Source: Candidatus Rifleibacteriota bacterium (GTDB lineage: Bacteria; Riflebacteria; Ozemobacteria; Ozemobacterales; Ozemobacteraceae). Taken from it: a stretch of 10,491 bases of DNA. The stretch spans positions 1-10,491 of the forward strand of contig JAKQOH010000108.1 of the NCBI GenBank assembly GCA_029565415.1. The letters run 5' to 3'. The number at the start of each line of letters is the position of its first letter. The stretch's first letter is position 1. The notes below the pieces were generated by a model. That model was not told the DNA's origin and did not search any database. It saw nothing but the letters and a program-made list of their open reading frames with translations. Positions 1-6,402 of the stretch are shown piece by piece. The position numbers were made by a program, and so were the translations under genes.

Positions 1-359
1 TCGGCGGCCATCGAGAGGAAGCGGAACTGTTCCTGCTTCATCCAGAGGCTCAGCATGCGGGAAATGTCCTGCGGCGACAGCTCCTGCTCGGCAATAATGA
101 AGGTTTCGTCGATCAGCTCCTCGAGCAGCGACGAGTTGATCCGCGGCATCGGCTGATTGTCGAAGGTGCCGGTGGCCGCCTGGTAATCGGCCTGGGTGAC
201 GTTCAGCCGCTGCAGAAGCTGTTCGACCTTTTTCACATTGCGTTTGAACAGATAGTTCATCATCTTCCGGCCAAGCCGGTTCAGCAGAGACGGATTCGTC
301 TCCCGCAACAGATCGACGATGACTTTCCATTCGGGTTTCTGGTCCCTGGTTCCTGTCAT
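1..359 (-). CDS. N-terminal part of a probable PEP/pyruvate-binding (PEP synthase-like) protein, cut by the window edge
   Basis: The first 119 codons are visible, read leftward from the ATG at 359-357; the rest lies outside the window. The start overlaps the stop of the upstream transporter gene as ATGA (359-356), which suggests translational coupling. The visible protein is helical and charged. The segment LLRETNPSLLNRLGRKMMNY (residues 17-36), then NQPMPR (67-72), a helix with EELIDETFIIAEQ (79-91), then LSPQDISRMLSLWMKQEQ (94-111), follows a pattern I associate with the N-terminal helical region of PEP/pyruvate-binding domain proteins annotated as phosphoenolpyruvate synthase-like in anaerobes. 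The catalytic ATP-grasp and phosphohistidine domains would be downstream and are not visible, so the assignment rests on memory of the N-terminal pattern. It could also be an unrelated helical regulatory protein. The reading frame itself is secure. Confidence 0.5.
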   Translation of the reverse strand, partial: MTGTRDQKPEWKVIVDLLRETNPSLLNRLGRKMMNYLFKRNVKKVEQLLQRLNVTQADYQAATGTFDNQPMPRINSSLLEELIDETFIIAEQELSPQDISRMLSLWMKQEQFRFLSMAA

Positions 360-1414
360 GGATGACTCCCATCGGAGGATTCGGCATCCCGGCCGGGCCG
401 GGACTGGATGATCACGCGGCTCAGGGCCGCAAGGGGCTGCTGAAACAGCATCGATACGATCACGGGCACGAGCGTGAGCGGCGGAAAGTGATCGAGGGCG
501 ATGACGAGGCCGGCACTGAGGTTCCTGATGCCGACGGAGAAGAGGATCGCATACTGCTGCTTCCGATCATACCGCAGCAAGCGTGGAACGAGAGTTCCGG
601 CCGCGAACCCGAACAGGACGACGATCACGATCACGAGCAGCAGGAATCCCGGGTTCACCGTCGCCCCGAGAATCGCCTGCCGGGATGTGGCGAGATTGAT
701 CGCCACCACCATGCCGAGGGAGAGGGTCGAAAACGGGCCGAGGAAAGGCTTGACCCGCTGGTACAAAGTGCCTTTGGAGAGGTCGTTCATCGTGATACCG
801 ACGATCGACGGGAGCACGACCATCACCAGCAGATCCGCCATGATGCCCTGGATGTCGAGGCCAACACTGCGGCCGAGAAACAGCAGGATGACGGCGGGCA
901 CGATCAGCGGGCTGAGAAGCGTGTCGACCGTGATGGCGGCGAGTGACAGCGCCACGTCGCCGCCCACGATTCCCGTCCAGACCGCCGAGGTGATACCGAT
1001 CGGGATGGCCCCGCACAGGACGAAGCCCGCAATCAGGTCGGGATGATCAGCATAGAGGAGTCTGCCCGTCCCCCAGCCGAACAGGGTCACGAGCCCATGC
1101 AGCAGAACCAGCACGAGCACGACCGGCCCCGGATTGGCCGAGAGGCGGGCAAACTCGCGCCAACTGCACCGCAGCGAGGTATACCACGTCATGAAACCAA
1201 ACAGGACGGGCACGACAAACCGCGCCCCGGCAAGGCCGATGGCGGGACCAAGCAGCCAGCCGGTCAGCATGAAAAGAAGGATGATGGCAAACAGCCGGCG
1301 TTCGATCAGGAGATTGAACTTCTCTCCCAGCCGCCTCAGGGTTTCGATCATGTCTCGTTCCGTGACTCCATGGGGGTGAGCGGGCGCCGCAGCATTCCGT
1401 TTCGTGGCCAACAT
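356..1414 (-). CDS. Bile acid:sodium symporter (BASS/SBF) family transporter
   Basis: This 352-residue integral membrane protein has about nine or ten hydrophobic segments between residues 40 and 338. Family signatures are clear. CGAIPIGITSAVWTGIVGGD (134-153), followed by ALSLAAITVDTLLSPL (155-170), matches the conserved core of BASS transporters, with the Gly-Asp that precedes a broken helix. FSVGIRNLSAGLVIA (292-306) corresponds to the second crossover region around the sodium sites. The family moves organic anions such as bile acids, pantoate or keto acids with sodium; the substrate here cannot be read from sequence. ATG at 1414 has GGAG nine bases upstream. An internal Met at residue 22 is possible, since residues 1-21 are polar and not conserved in the family, but its ribosome binding site is weak. 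The gene overlaps the downstream PEP synthase-like gene by four bases, so the two are probably co-expressed. Confidence 0.88.
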   Translation of the reverse strand: MLATKRNAAAPAHPHGVTERDMIETLRRLGEKFNLLIERRLFAIILLFMLTGWLLGPAIGLAGARFVVPVLFGFMTWYTSLRCSWREFARLSANPGPVVLVLVLLHGLVTLFGWGTGRLLYADHPDLIAGFVLCGAIPIGITSAVWTGIVGGDVALSLAAITVDTLLSPLIVPAVILLFLGRSVGLDIQGIMADLLVMVVLPSIVGITMNDLSKGTLYQRVKPFLGPFSTLSLGMVVAINLATSRQAILGATVNPGFLLLVIVIVVLFGFAAGTLVPRLLRYDRKQQYAILFSVGIRNLSAGLVIALDHFPPLTLVPVIVSMLFQQPLAALSRVIIQSRPGRDAESSDGSHP

Positions 1415-1518
1415 GGTATCTCACTCCGGGCGCTGGTGCCAGGGGGGAGAGGGAAATTGCCCAGGTCGTCGGCCGATACCGATCCTGGCCGTGTTTGCCC
1501 CTGCCAGCCCCGGATGCA

Positions 1519-1548
1519 TTGGACGGGAGCGGGGAAATGCGGTATAGT
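1519..1548 (+). promoter_or_regulatory. Sigma-70-like promoter of the DedA gene
   Basis: TTGGAC (1519-1524) and TATAGT (1543-1548) are separated by 18 bases. Transcription would start near 1555, giving a leader of about 27 nt before the TTG start at 1582. This placement argues against the upstream in-frame ATG at 1537, which would lie inside the promoter. Inferred by eye only. Confidence 0.5.
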
Positions 1549-1581
1549 CATCCCATCCCGCCGCACGAGGGGGAGTGTTCC

Positions 1582-2202
1582 TTGGATTGGTTCAGCGTTC
1601 TCGAGCCCTACTTCGCCCACGGCTCGTATTTTGCCGTGTTTCTCGTGCTCGTCCTCTGCGGAGTCGGGTTGCCGGTTCCGGAGGAGATCACGTTCATCAC
1701 GGCCGGCTACGTCGTCAGCACGATGGGCGGCGATCTCGGCATCATGATCGGGGTCAGCCTTCTGGGGCTCATGATGGGCGACTCGCTCATCTACTACTTC
1801 GGCAGTCATTACGGCGAGTCCATCCTGCGCCACTGGCCGTTCCGCGTGCTTTTCTCGGAAAAAGTGCTCGCCCGGTCGCGGGTATTCTTCGCTGCCTACG
1901 GCTCACGCGCCGTCTTCGTCGCCGGATTTTTCGCGGGGATCAGGGCCGGCACCTATTTTCTGACGGGTTCGATGAAGTTCAGCTACTGGAAATTCCTGTT
2001 CTGGGACTTCACCCGCGCGGTGCTCACCTGCCCGATCTCGATCTGGGCCGGGTACAAATTCGGCCCCTTCGCCGACCAGTGGCTCGGGTCGAACGTGCGC
2101 TACCTGCTCGCCGGTATCGCCGTGATCGGCATCATCCTTCTGCTGCGGAACATCCTCAACACCTCCCCGGCCTCGGATTCATCCGCCTCACCCCGAGGCT
2201 GA
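1582..2202 (+). CDS. DedA/VTT-domain family membrane protein
   Basis: This encodes a 206-residue DedA family (SNARE-associated/VTT domain) inner membrane protein. DedA proteins support membrane homeostasis; some act as flippases of undecaprenyl phosphate or phospholipids. Motifs visible are GLPVPEE (29-35) after the first hydrophobic segment, MMGDSLIYYFG (64-74), and FFAGIRAGTYFLTG (116-129) with the conserved Arg at 121. Hydrophobic stretches follow at about 137-158 and 172-189. I place the start at TTG 1582 because GGGGGAG lies six bases upstream and because the protein then has the usual family length and N-terminus. In-frame ATG 1537 also has a GGAG nearby, but it falls within the promoter-like sequence and would add 15 atypical residues. 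The gene is divergent from the BASS gene and convergent with the lipoprotein gene, with only four bases between the stops. The exact lipid substrate is unknown. Confidence 0.85.
   Translation: MDWFSVLEPYFAHGSYFAVFLVLVLCGVGLPVPEEITFITAGYVVSTMGGDLGIMIGVSLLGLMMGDSLIYYFGSHYGESILRHWPFRVLFSEKVLARSRVFFAAYGSRAVFVAGFFAGIRAGTYFLTGSMKFSYWKFLFWDFTRAVLTCPISIWAGYKFGPFADQWLGSNVRYLLAGIAVIGIILLLRNILNTSPASDSSASPRG
2170..2199. terminator. Weak hairpin at the convergent DedA/lipoprotein gene ends
   Basis: GCCTCGG (2170-2176) and CCGAGGC (2193-2199) form a seven-pair stem with a 16-nt loop at the 3' end of the DedA coding region. No T-run follows on either strand. A role in ending either transcript is possible but weak; no better terminator exists between these convergent genes. 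Confidence 0.2.
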
Positions 2203-2206
2203 TCCC

Positions 2207-2791
2207 TCACTTCGTGAACCGGGTGTCCGGGAACACGAGCACGTATCCACAGATCACGACCCGGCCGCTCTCAAGGATCAGACTGATCGTCGCCACGTCG
2301 GTCTTCCCCGTCGCGACCTGGTAATCGTTGATCTTCCCGGTGGCGTTGGTGGCCCCTGCGAGGTTGAAGCTGCCCACGGGTGCCCCGTCGAGCTCGAACC
2401 GCACCCGGCCGGGATTCTGATACATCTCGTAATCCCAGAAATCGATGATGGCCCGTGACACCGAAGCCACCAGGTCCATCCGGGCCCCCGGCGTGGTCGA
2501 GGTGATCATATAATGGCCGTCGTGCGAGTTCACCTTGATCAGCTTCCAGTCGCCGGTATACCGAACCGGGTAGGCAAGCTCGGCGAAGGCGATCTTTTCG
2601 TCGGGCTGGAATACGCCGTTGATGAAGCCGCGCGCATCCAGGTCGATCAGGGCGCTTTCGAAGCGGGGGGGCGGCGAACCGACCGCCTGGACCGCGATGG
2701 GGTTGTTCTGCTCGGCTCCGCACCCGGCCAGCAGCAGCAGGCTCGAGACGGCGAGCGCCGTTCCGGCGAACAGTCGCACCAAAGCGCGCAT
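2207..2791 (-). CDS. Small lipoprotein with a beta-rich, possibly carbohydrate-binding-like domain
   Basis: This 194-residue protein starts with a lipoprotein signal: Arg at 2 and 6, a hydrophobic core at 7-21, and lipobox L-A-G-C with the lipidated Cys at 24. It is therefore predicted to be exported and anchored in a membrane. After a linker, residues about 46-192 appear rich in beta strands. YTGDW (78-82), an STTPGARMDL stretch (98-107), RVRFELDGAPVGSFNL (129-144) and a closing SGRVVICGYVLV (175-186) resemble the strand order of galactose-binding-like or CBM-type beta sandwiches, in which a Tyr-x-Gly-x-Trp motif and a late v-x-v-D-G strand are common. That resemblance is inference; I do not recognise a named family. 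ATG 2791 has GGGAGG seven bases upstream. The gene follows the DUF2156 gene on the same strand after 76 nt and may share its transcript. Confidence 0.72.
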   Translation of the reverse strand: MRALVRLFAGTALAVSSLLLLAGCGAEQNNPIAVQAVGSPPPRFESALIDLDARGFINGVFQPDEKIAFAELAYPVRYTGDWKLIKVNSHDGHYMITSTTPGARMDLVASVSRAIIDFWDYEMYQNPGRVRFELDGAPVGSFNLAGATNATGKINDYQVATGKTDVATISLILESGRVVICGYVLVFPDTRFTK

Positions 2792-2867
2792 GGCCAGACC
2801 TCCCTGTCGATGTCGATACGATCCCCTATTCGGGTTATCGGCATCCGGCCGGCCGGACCGAAGAGGT

Positions 2868-3842
2868 TCAGAGCTCTTTTTCCGAACAACGGATCGTGAA
2901 TTTTTCCTCGAACCCGATGGGGTGGTAGCTCAGCTTCGCCGTTCTCAGCCCCTCGATCCCGAGATCCGTCTCCCGGTTGATCACGGTCACCTCGGGCGGC
3001 AGGCGGTTCGCAAGGGCCCAGTTCAGATACTGGTACATCCCTTTCACGTGCCGGTCGGCTTTTTCGATCGTGACGACCCAGCAGTCCCGGTGGATCGGGG
3101 ACGCGAGCGTGAAGCCGGCAATGGTTCCGGCCACGCGCACCAGCAGGGCTTTTCCACAGATCCCTTTGATGCAGGGAAGCATGCGGCGCAAGGCGCCGGC
3201 TTCGATGCGAACATTCTCGTCGTCGGCCGGGAAGTGCGCATACCAGTCTTCGAGAAACCGCTCGACTTCGGCCGCGCAGGCGGGGGTATACTCCTCGACG
3301 ACAGGCCGCGCCTCTTCCTCGAGGCGGTTGACGAAATTCTTCTTCTGGTGGAATCTGCGGCCGGCCAGCTCGGCCAGTTCACGGCGGTCGTAGAGATAAT
3401 CGAAGTCGCCGCGCTGGGGCTCGATGACGGCACCAGGGAAGGCGGCGGCGATCTCCTCGGCGATCCGTTTCGGGACATACCGCAATGCACACGGCTCCCC
3501 GGCCGCGCGCAGGTACGCCATCAGGGTTTCCAGAACGGGCTCGAGAGGGCCTTTTCCGACCGGGGCAAGATACATATACCGGCCATCGGGCCCTTCGACA
3601 GCGAGGAGAATCCGGGAGCCGATCCGGCTGATCTGGGGCGGGAGCCGGTGATACCAGCCCATCAGGTTGTACAGGGCGTAATCCGACGAAGACACCCCGG
3701 ACTCGACGAGCAGTTGCCTCAGCAGGTGCTTGTGCGAAAACTCGAGGGGGGCTTTCGCCGGAAACTCGGGCAACGAGTCGAGCCCCGGAGCCTGCAGAGC
3801 TGCGGTGGATGCTGAATCGGCGCAAAAAGGATCGGCATTCAT
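2868..3842 (-). CDS. DUF2156 protein (phosphatidylglycerol lysyltransferase C-terminal-like, GNAT-type fold)
   Basis: This encodes a 324-residue, apparently soluble protein of the DUF2156/LPG_synthase_C type. That fold is a tandem GNAT-like domain, which in MprF transfers lysine from Lys-tRNA to phosphatidylglycerol; free-standing DUF2156 proteins have mostly unknown acceptors. Family features visible are SSDYALYNLMGW (52-63), the central FDYLYDRRELAELAGRRFHQ (147-166) followed by KKNFVNRL, a second GNAT half from about 230 (KALLVRVAGTIAGFTLAS, 231-248), and the diagnostic NRETDLGIEGLRTAKLSYHP (289-308). No membrane-spanning domain is present, unlike full MprF. ATG 3842 has no convincing ribosome binding site, but a TACAAT box lies nine bases upstream, so the transcript may be nearly leaderless. 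Residues 1-30 look poorly conserved, so a later start is possible. The substrate is unknown. Confidence 0.82.
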   Translation of the reverse strand: MNADPFCADSASTAALQAPGLDSLPEFPAKAPLEFSHKHLLRQLLVESGVSSSDYALYNLMGWYHRLPPQISRIGSRILLAVEGPDGRYMYLAPVGKGPLEPVLETLMAYLRAAGEPCALRYVPKRIAEEIAAAFPGAVIEPQRGDFDYLYDRRELAELAGRRFHQKKNFVNRLEEEARPVVEEYTPACAAEVERFLEDWYAHFPADDENVRIEAGALRRMLPCIKGICGKALLVRVAGTIAGFTLASPIHRDCWVVTIEKADRHVKGMYQYLNWALANRLPPEVTVINRETDLGIEGLRTAKLSYHPIGFEEKFTIRCSEKEL

Positions 3843-3851
3843 AGGCCGGTT

Positions 3852-3857
3852 ATTGTA
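3852..3857 (-). promoter_or_regulatory. Minus-strand -10 box (TACAAT) just upstream of the DUF2156 start
   Basis: TACAAT on the minus strand ends nine bases before the ATG at 3842. A transcript starting six to eight bases downstream would have almost no leader. No good -35 hexamer is seen at 17 or 18 bases, so the call rests on the -10 box alone. Confidence 0.35.
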
Positions 3858-3913
3858 TCACAGAGAAGTGGTGAACGAAAACCCCGGGCAACGAGGCAAT
3901 GTTCCTGCACAAG

Positions 3914-3928
3914 AACCGGTTTTCGGTT
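3914..3928. promoter_or_regulatory. Small dyad next to the OYE promoter
   Basis: AACCG (3914-3918) and CGGTT (3924-3928) form a five-base dyad around GTTTT. Its right half overlaps the -35 of the OYE promoter, so it could be an operator half-site pair. It is short and could be chance. Confidence 0.18.
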
Positions 3929-3956
3929 GTGAGATCCGCCGCGGGTGGAGTATAGT
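3927..3956 (+). promoter_or_regulatory. Sigma-70-like promoter of the OYE-sppA unit
   Basis: TTGTGA (3927-3932) and TATAGT (3951-3956) are separated by 18 bases, the same -10 box and spacing as the DedA promoter. Transcription would start at about 3963, which is itself an in-frame ATG, so a leaderless mRNA is possible. The same bases also hold a good ribosome binding site (GGAG, 3947-3950) for ATG 3957; the two readings exclude each other. Confidence 0.45.
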
Positions 3957-5063
3957 ATGCACATGGCATTGAACGCGTTCGAGGCAGCCCCGCTGCGACA
4001 TCTCACCCTTCAGAACCGGTTTCTCGTGGCCCCGATGGCAACCCAGTATGCCGACAAGGAAGGCCGGGTCACCGATACGCTCCTCAAGTATTACGCCCAT
4101 CTCACCCAGACGGGAGCCGGCGCCGTCATCGTCGAGGGCGCGGCCATTTCCCCGTATGGGCGTGGCTGGTCCCGGGAGCTGGCCGTCTGGGCGCCGGAGT
4201 TCCGGACCGGGCTGGCGAAGATCGCCGATACGATCCGCAGCCGCGGCGCAGCGGCGTTTCTTCAGCTTCACCATGCCGGCCGCCAGTCGCTGACCCCGCG
4301 GCCCGGCGAGTACGTCGTCGGCCCGTCGGCCGTCTCGTGTCCGGTATTGAACAACCCCACGCGTGCCCTTTCCGGCGAGGAGATCAAACGCCTCGTCGTG
4401 TCCTTCACCGATGCAGCGCGGCTGGCGAATGTTGCTGGCTTTGACGGAATCGAGCTGCACGGAGCGCACGGGTATCTGCTGCACCAGTTCTGTTCCCCGC
4501 TGACGAACCGGCGCCGGGACGAGTATCGCCTCGAACCCGACGGCATGAGCCGGTTTCCGCTCGATGTCGTCCGGTCGATCCGCACGGCGTTTCCCGAACT
4601 GATCATCTCGTATCGGATGTCGGTGCGGGATTATCTGCCGGGCGGCCTGACGCTGAAACAGTCGGTCCTCATGGCAAAAGCCCTGCAGGGCGCCGGCGTC
4701 GACCTGATCCATGTTTCGGGTGGCATGTATGCCTCTCTCCACGGACCAGAAGCCCTCGTCGGACCTTCCACCCCGGCGGGCGTCTTTGTCGACGATGCCC
4801 GTGACATCCGGGAAGCGGTGACCATACCGGTTGCCGTTGTCGGAAAGATCGGTGATCCGGCGATGGCCGCGAAAATCCTCTCGAATGAAGACGCCCATTT
4901 CATCGCCCTCGGCCGCGTCCTGCTCCGGGACCCGCACTGGATCAGGAAAGCGAACCGGAAAAACCAGGATCCCATCATTCCCTGTCTGCTCTGCCAGAAA
5001 TGCCGGTATCATCTCCGCGGCTGTCCCGACGGAAACGGCGAGCCTGGCTGGCAGCGCAACTGA
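3957..5063 (+). CDS. Old Yellow Enzyme family NADH:flavin (FMN) oxidoreductase
   Basis: This 368-residue TIM-barrel flavoprotein belongs to the OYE family, which reduces activated C=C bonds with NAD(P)H through FMN. Visible signatures are RFLVAPMATQ (21-30) on the first strand, FLQLHHAGRQ (101-110), GFDGIELHGAHGYLLHQF (161-178) with the substrate-binding His pair H168/H171 and Tyr173, then SPLTNRRRDEY (180-190), SYRMS (218-222), and the phosphate-binding end HFIALGRVLLRDPHW (314-328). The FMN-facing position that is Cys in YqjM-type enzymes is Ala (A28). The C-terminus has four cysteines, C343, C346, C349 and C356; the spacing differs from the C-x2-C-x3-C iron-sulfur motif of 2,4-dienoyl-CoA reductases, and no second NADH-binding domain follows. 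ATG 3957 is chosen because GGAG sits six bases upstream; GTG 3945 and ATG 3963 are alternatives. sppA follows after 18 nt. The substrate is unknown. Confidence 0.88.
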   Translation: MHMALNAFEAAPLRHLTLQNRFLVAPMATQYADKEGRVTDTLLKYYAHLTQTGAGAVIVEGAAISPYGRGWSRELAVWAPEFRTGLAKIADTIRSRGAAAFLQLHHAGRQSLTPRPGEYVVGPSAVSCPVLNNPTRALSGEEIKRLVVSFTDAARLANVAGFDGIELHGAHGYLLHQFCSPLTNRRRDEYRLEPDGMSRFPLDVVRSIRTAFPELIISYRMSVRDYLPGGLTLKQSVLMAKALQGAGVDLIHVSGGMYASLHGPEALVGPSTPAGVFVDDARDIREAVTIPVAVVGKIGDPAMAAKILSNEDAHFIALGRVLLRDPHWIRKANRKNQDPIIPCLLCQKCRYHLRGCPDGNGEPGWQRN

Positions 5064-5081
5064 CCGATTCAGGAGACGATC

Positions 5082-6086
5082 ATGAAACGCGTGTGTTCCG
5101 TTGCTCTTGCCATCCTGCTGTTTGCCGGCGCCGCCTCGGCGCAAGGCCTGTTCGACCTGTTCGGCTCGATGTCGGGAGCCGAGGGGGAGAAAAAAGTCCG
5201 TGTCAGCTACGTCGAAGGCGACCGGGCATCGACGGATGAGGTCTTGCTGATCACCGTGAAGGGCATCATCCGCGATTCCGACGAAGAAGAAAAGATGCCC
5301 TTCGAGATCCGCCAGAACATGATCGAGAAGCTGAAGAAGGATGTCGAGGCAGCGCTCGAACGCGAGCAGATCAAGGCCGTTCTTCTCGAGATCGACTCCC
5401 CCGGCGGGGAAGTGACGGCAGCCGACGTGATCCACCATCACCTCTCGAAGATCAAGGGGGCGAACAAGCCGGTCGTTGCCCTGATCGGCATGATGGGTGC
5501 CTCGGGCGGGTATTACATCGCCTGCGCAGCAGACCAGATCTGGGCTCATCCGACCTCGATCGTGGGCAGCATCGGCGTGATCATGCAGGGGGCGAACCTC
5601 GAAAAATTCGCCCAGCTCGTGGGGTACCGCCACGTTCCGATCAAATCCGACCGCACCCCGAAGAAAGACCTGCTGAGTCCGTTCCGGGAAATGACTGAAG
5701 AGGAGCGCACCATGCTTCTCTCGATCGTCGACACTCTGTATGACCGCTTCCTCGAGATTGTCTGCACATCACGCAAGAAAAACCGGGAAGAGATCGCGAA
5801 GCTGGCTGACGGAAGTATCTTCACGGCTTCCCAGGCCCTCAAGAACGGGCTTCTCGACGGCATCGGCTACCGGGAAGAGGCGCTCGCGAAGGCGCTCGAG
5901 CTGGCGAATCTGAAAAGCGGAAAGCTGGTCAAGCGCAAGACGAAGAAGGGCCTTTCCGAGATTCTGTCCGAGCTGGCCGACGCCGGTTCCGGCATGCCGG
6001 GCCTCTGGATGCGGTTCCAGTCGATGATCGACGCCGGCTCGACGCCCTCGCTCGAGTACCGCATGCAACTCCAGGGAGCCCGCTGA
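5082..6086 (+). CDS. sppA: Signal peptide peptidase SppA-type serine protease (short form)
   Basis: This 334-residue S49 family protease degrades leftover signal peptides and other membrane-associated peptides. Residues 1-20 are a signal sequence (MKRV, hydrophobic core, then A-A-S-A before Gln21), so the protein is exported; whether it is cleaved or stays as an N-terminal anchor is unclear. The catalytic Ser is S141 in MMGASGGYYIACAADQIWAH (137-156). The general base Lys is most likely K195 in TPKKDLLSPFREM (192-204), aligned with the Lys-Asp of Bacillus SppA. EIDSPGGEV (103-111) is the oxyanion-side motif, and IVGSIGVIMQG (160-170) is also typical. ADGSIFTASQALKNGLLDGIG (242-262) matches the conserved C-terminal end of the fold; about 70 less conserved residues follow. 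Length fits the short, oligomeric SppA rather than the 67-kDa E. coli form. AGGAG lies six bases before ATG 5082, and the OYE gene ends 18 nt upstream, so the pair is probably one transcript. Confidence 0.9.
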   Translation: MKRVCSVALAILLFAGAASAQGLFDLFGSMSGAEGEKKVRVSYVEGDRASTDEVLLITVKGIIRDSDEEEKMPFEIRQNMIEKLKKDVEAALEREQIKAVLLEIDSPGGEVTAADVIHHHLSKIKGANKPVVALIGMMGASGGYYIACAADQIWAHPTSIVGSIGVIMQGANLEKFAQLVGYRHVPIKSDRTPKKDLLSPFREMTEEERTMLLSIVDTLYDRFLEIVCTSRKKNREEIAKLADGSIFTASQALKNGLLDGIGYREEALAKALELANLKSGKLVKRKTKKGLSEILSELADAGSGMPGLWMRFQSMIDAGSTPSLEYRMQLQGAR

Positions 6087-6099
6087 CCTGCCGCTGGAA

Positions 6100-6117
6100 A
6101 CGATCCGCAGATGACAC
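6100..6117 (+). repeat. Left arm of an 18-bp perfect inverted repeat
   Basis: ACGATCCGCAGATGACAC is the exact reverse complement of 6342-6359. The arms enclose 224 bases with no coding sequence, which recalls the ends of a miniature non-autonomous element, but no flanking target duplication is visible. Confidence 0.6.
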
Positions 6118-6122
6118 CGGTG

Positions 6123-6171
6123 CGCCGGTGAAATCACGAACATCTTCGTTGTTGTTCTGATTTCACCGGCG
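6123..6171. repeat. Long hairpin: 14-bp perfect stem downstream of sppA
   Basis: CGCCGGTGAAATCA (6123-6136) pairs perfectly with TGATTTCACCGGCG (6158-6171). After a one-base bulge the stem continues as GAAC/GTTC (6138-6141/6154-6157), leaving a 12-nt loop. No T-run follows on the plus strand, so it is not a classical intrinsic terminator; it may protect the 3' end of the sppA mRNA or be a REP-like element. Confidence 0.6.
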
Positions 6172-6198
6172 GTACAGGCTTCTTCGCGCTCTGTGTCT

Positions 6199-6220
6199 CG
6201 GCGTCTCTGTGATGAACCGT
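6199..6220 (+). repeat. 22-base direct repeat, copy A
   Basis: This copy matches 6381-6402 at 19 of 22 positions, centred on GTCTCTGTG followed by a TGAA. Both copies are preceded by TTCGCG and followed by a TTCG/TTTCTGCCCC-like stretch, so the similarity extends loosely beyond the core. Confidence 0.5.
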
Positions 6221-6244
6221 TTTTCGTGCCCCTATGGCGGATGC

Positions 6245-6265
6245 GGGCGGATTTGAAACCCGCCC
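6245..6265. repeat. GC-rich palindrome with a GGGCGG/CCGCCC stem
   Basis: GGGCGG (6245-6250) and CCGCCC (6260-6265) flank ATTTGAAAC, whose TTT/AAA extends the dyad apart from one mismatch. This resembles a palindromic intergenic repeat I recall from many genomes. Confidence 0.45.
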
Positions 6266-6296
6266 CCACCCCTGCGGGGCTGCTTTTCATGCGTAG

Positions 6297-6316
6297 GGGC
6301 GCATCGAGATGCGCCC
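6297..6316. repeat. Perfect short palindrome with a GGGCGCATC stem
   Basis: GGGCGCATC (6297-6305) and GATGCGCCC (6308-6316) are perfect reverse complements around GA; in RNA this would be an eight-pair stem with a four-base loop. It is preceded by GTAG and lies 31 bases after the previous palindrome, so the two appear to be a paired unit. Confidence 0.5.
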
Positions 6317-6341
6317 GCCGGGATGCCGATCTGCGCCGTCT

Positions 6342-6359
6342 GTGTCATCTGCGGATCGT
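6342..6359 (-). repeat. Right arm of the 18-bp inverted repeat
   Basis: GTGTCATCTGCGGATCGT is the exact reverse complement of 6100-6117. Neither the bases outside this arm nor those outside the left arm repeat each other, so a transposition footprint is not shown. Confidence 0.6.
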
Positions 6360-6380
6360 CGTTACCGGGCTTTCGCGTCC

Positions 6381-6402
6381 CGGTGTCTCTGTGGTGAAAC
6401 GT
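6381..6402 (+). repeat. 22-base direct repeat, copy B
   Basis: The second copy of the motif at 6199-6220. It lies outside the 18-bp inverted repeat, close to the 3' end of hydE, so the repeat family is not confined to that unit. Confidence 0.5.

Noticed and set aside
1470..1491. A CGGCC/GGCCG dyad between the BASS and DedA genes
   Set aside because: Only five bases per arm in GC-rich DNA, so likely chance; not reported as an operator.
1537..2202. An ATG start for the DedA gene 45 bases upstream of the chosen TTG
   Set aside because: It has a GGAG nearby but lies within the promoter -35/-10 spacer and would add residues atypical for the family.
2619..3815. A 398-codon plus-strand open frame over the DUF2156 gene
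   Set aside because: The minus strand has clear DUF2156 motifs; this frame crosses the gene boundary and shows no family pattern.
3858..5633. A 591-codon minus-strand open frame over the OYE and sppA genes
   Set aside because: It spans two well-supported plus-strand genes and has no recognisable motifs; a GC-bias artefact.
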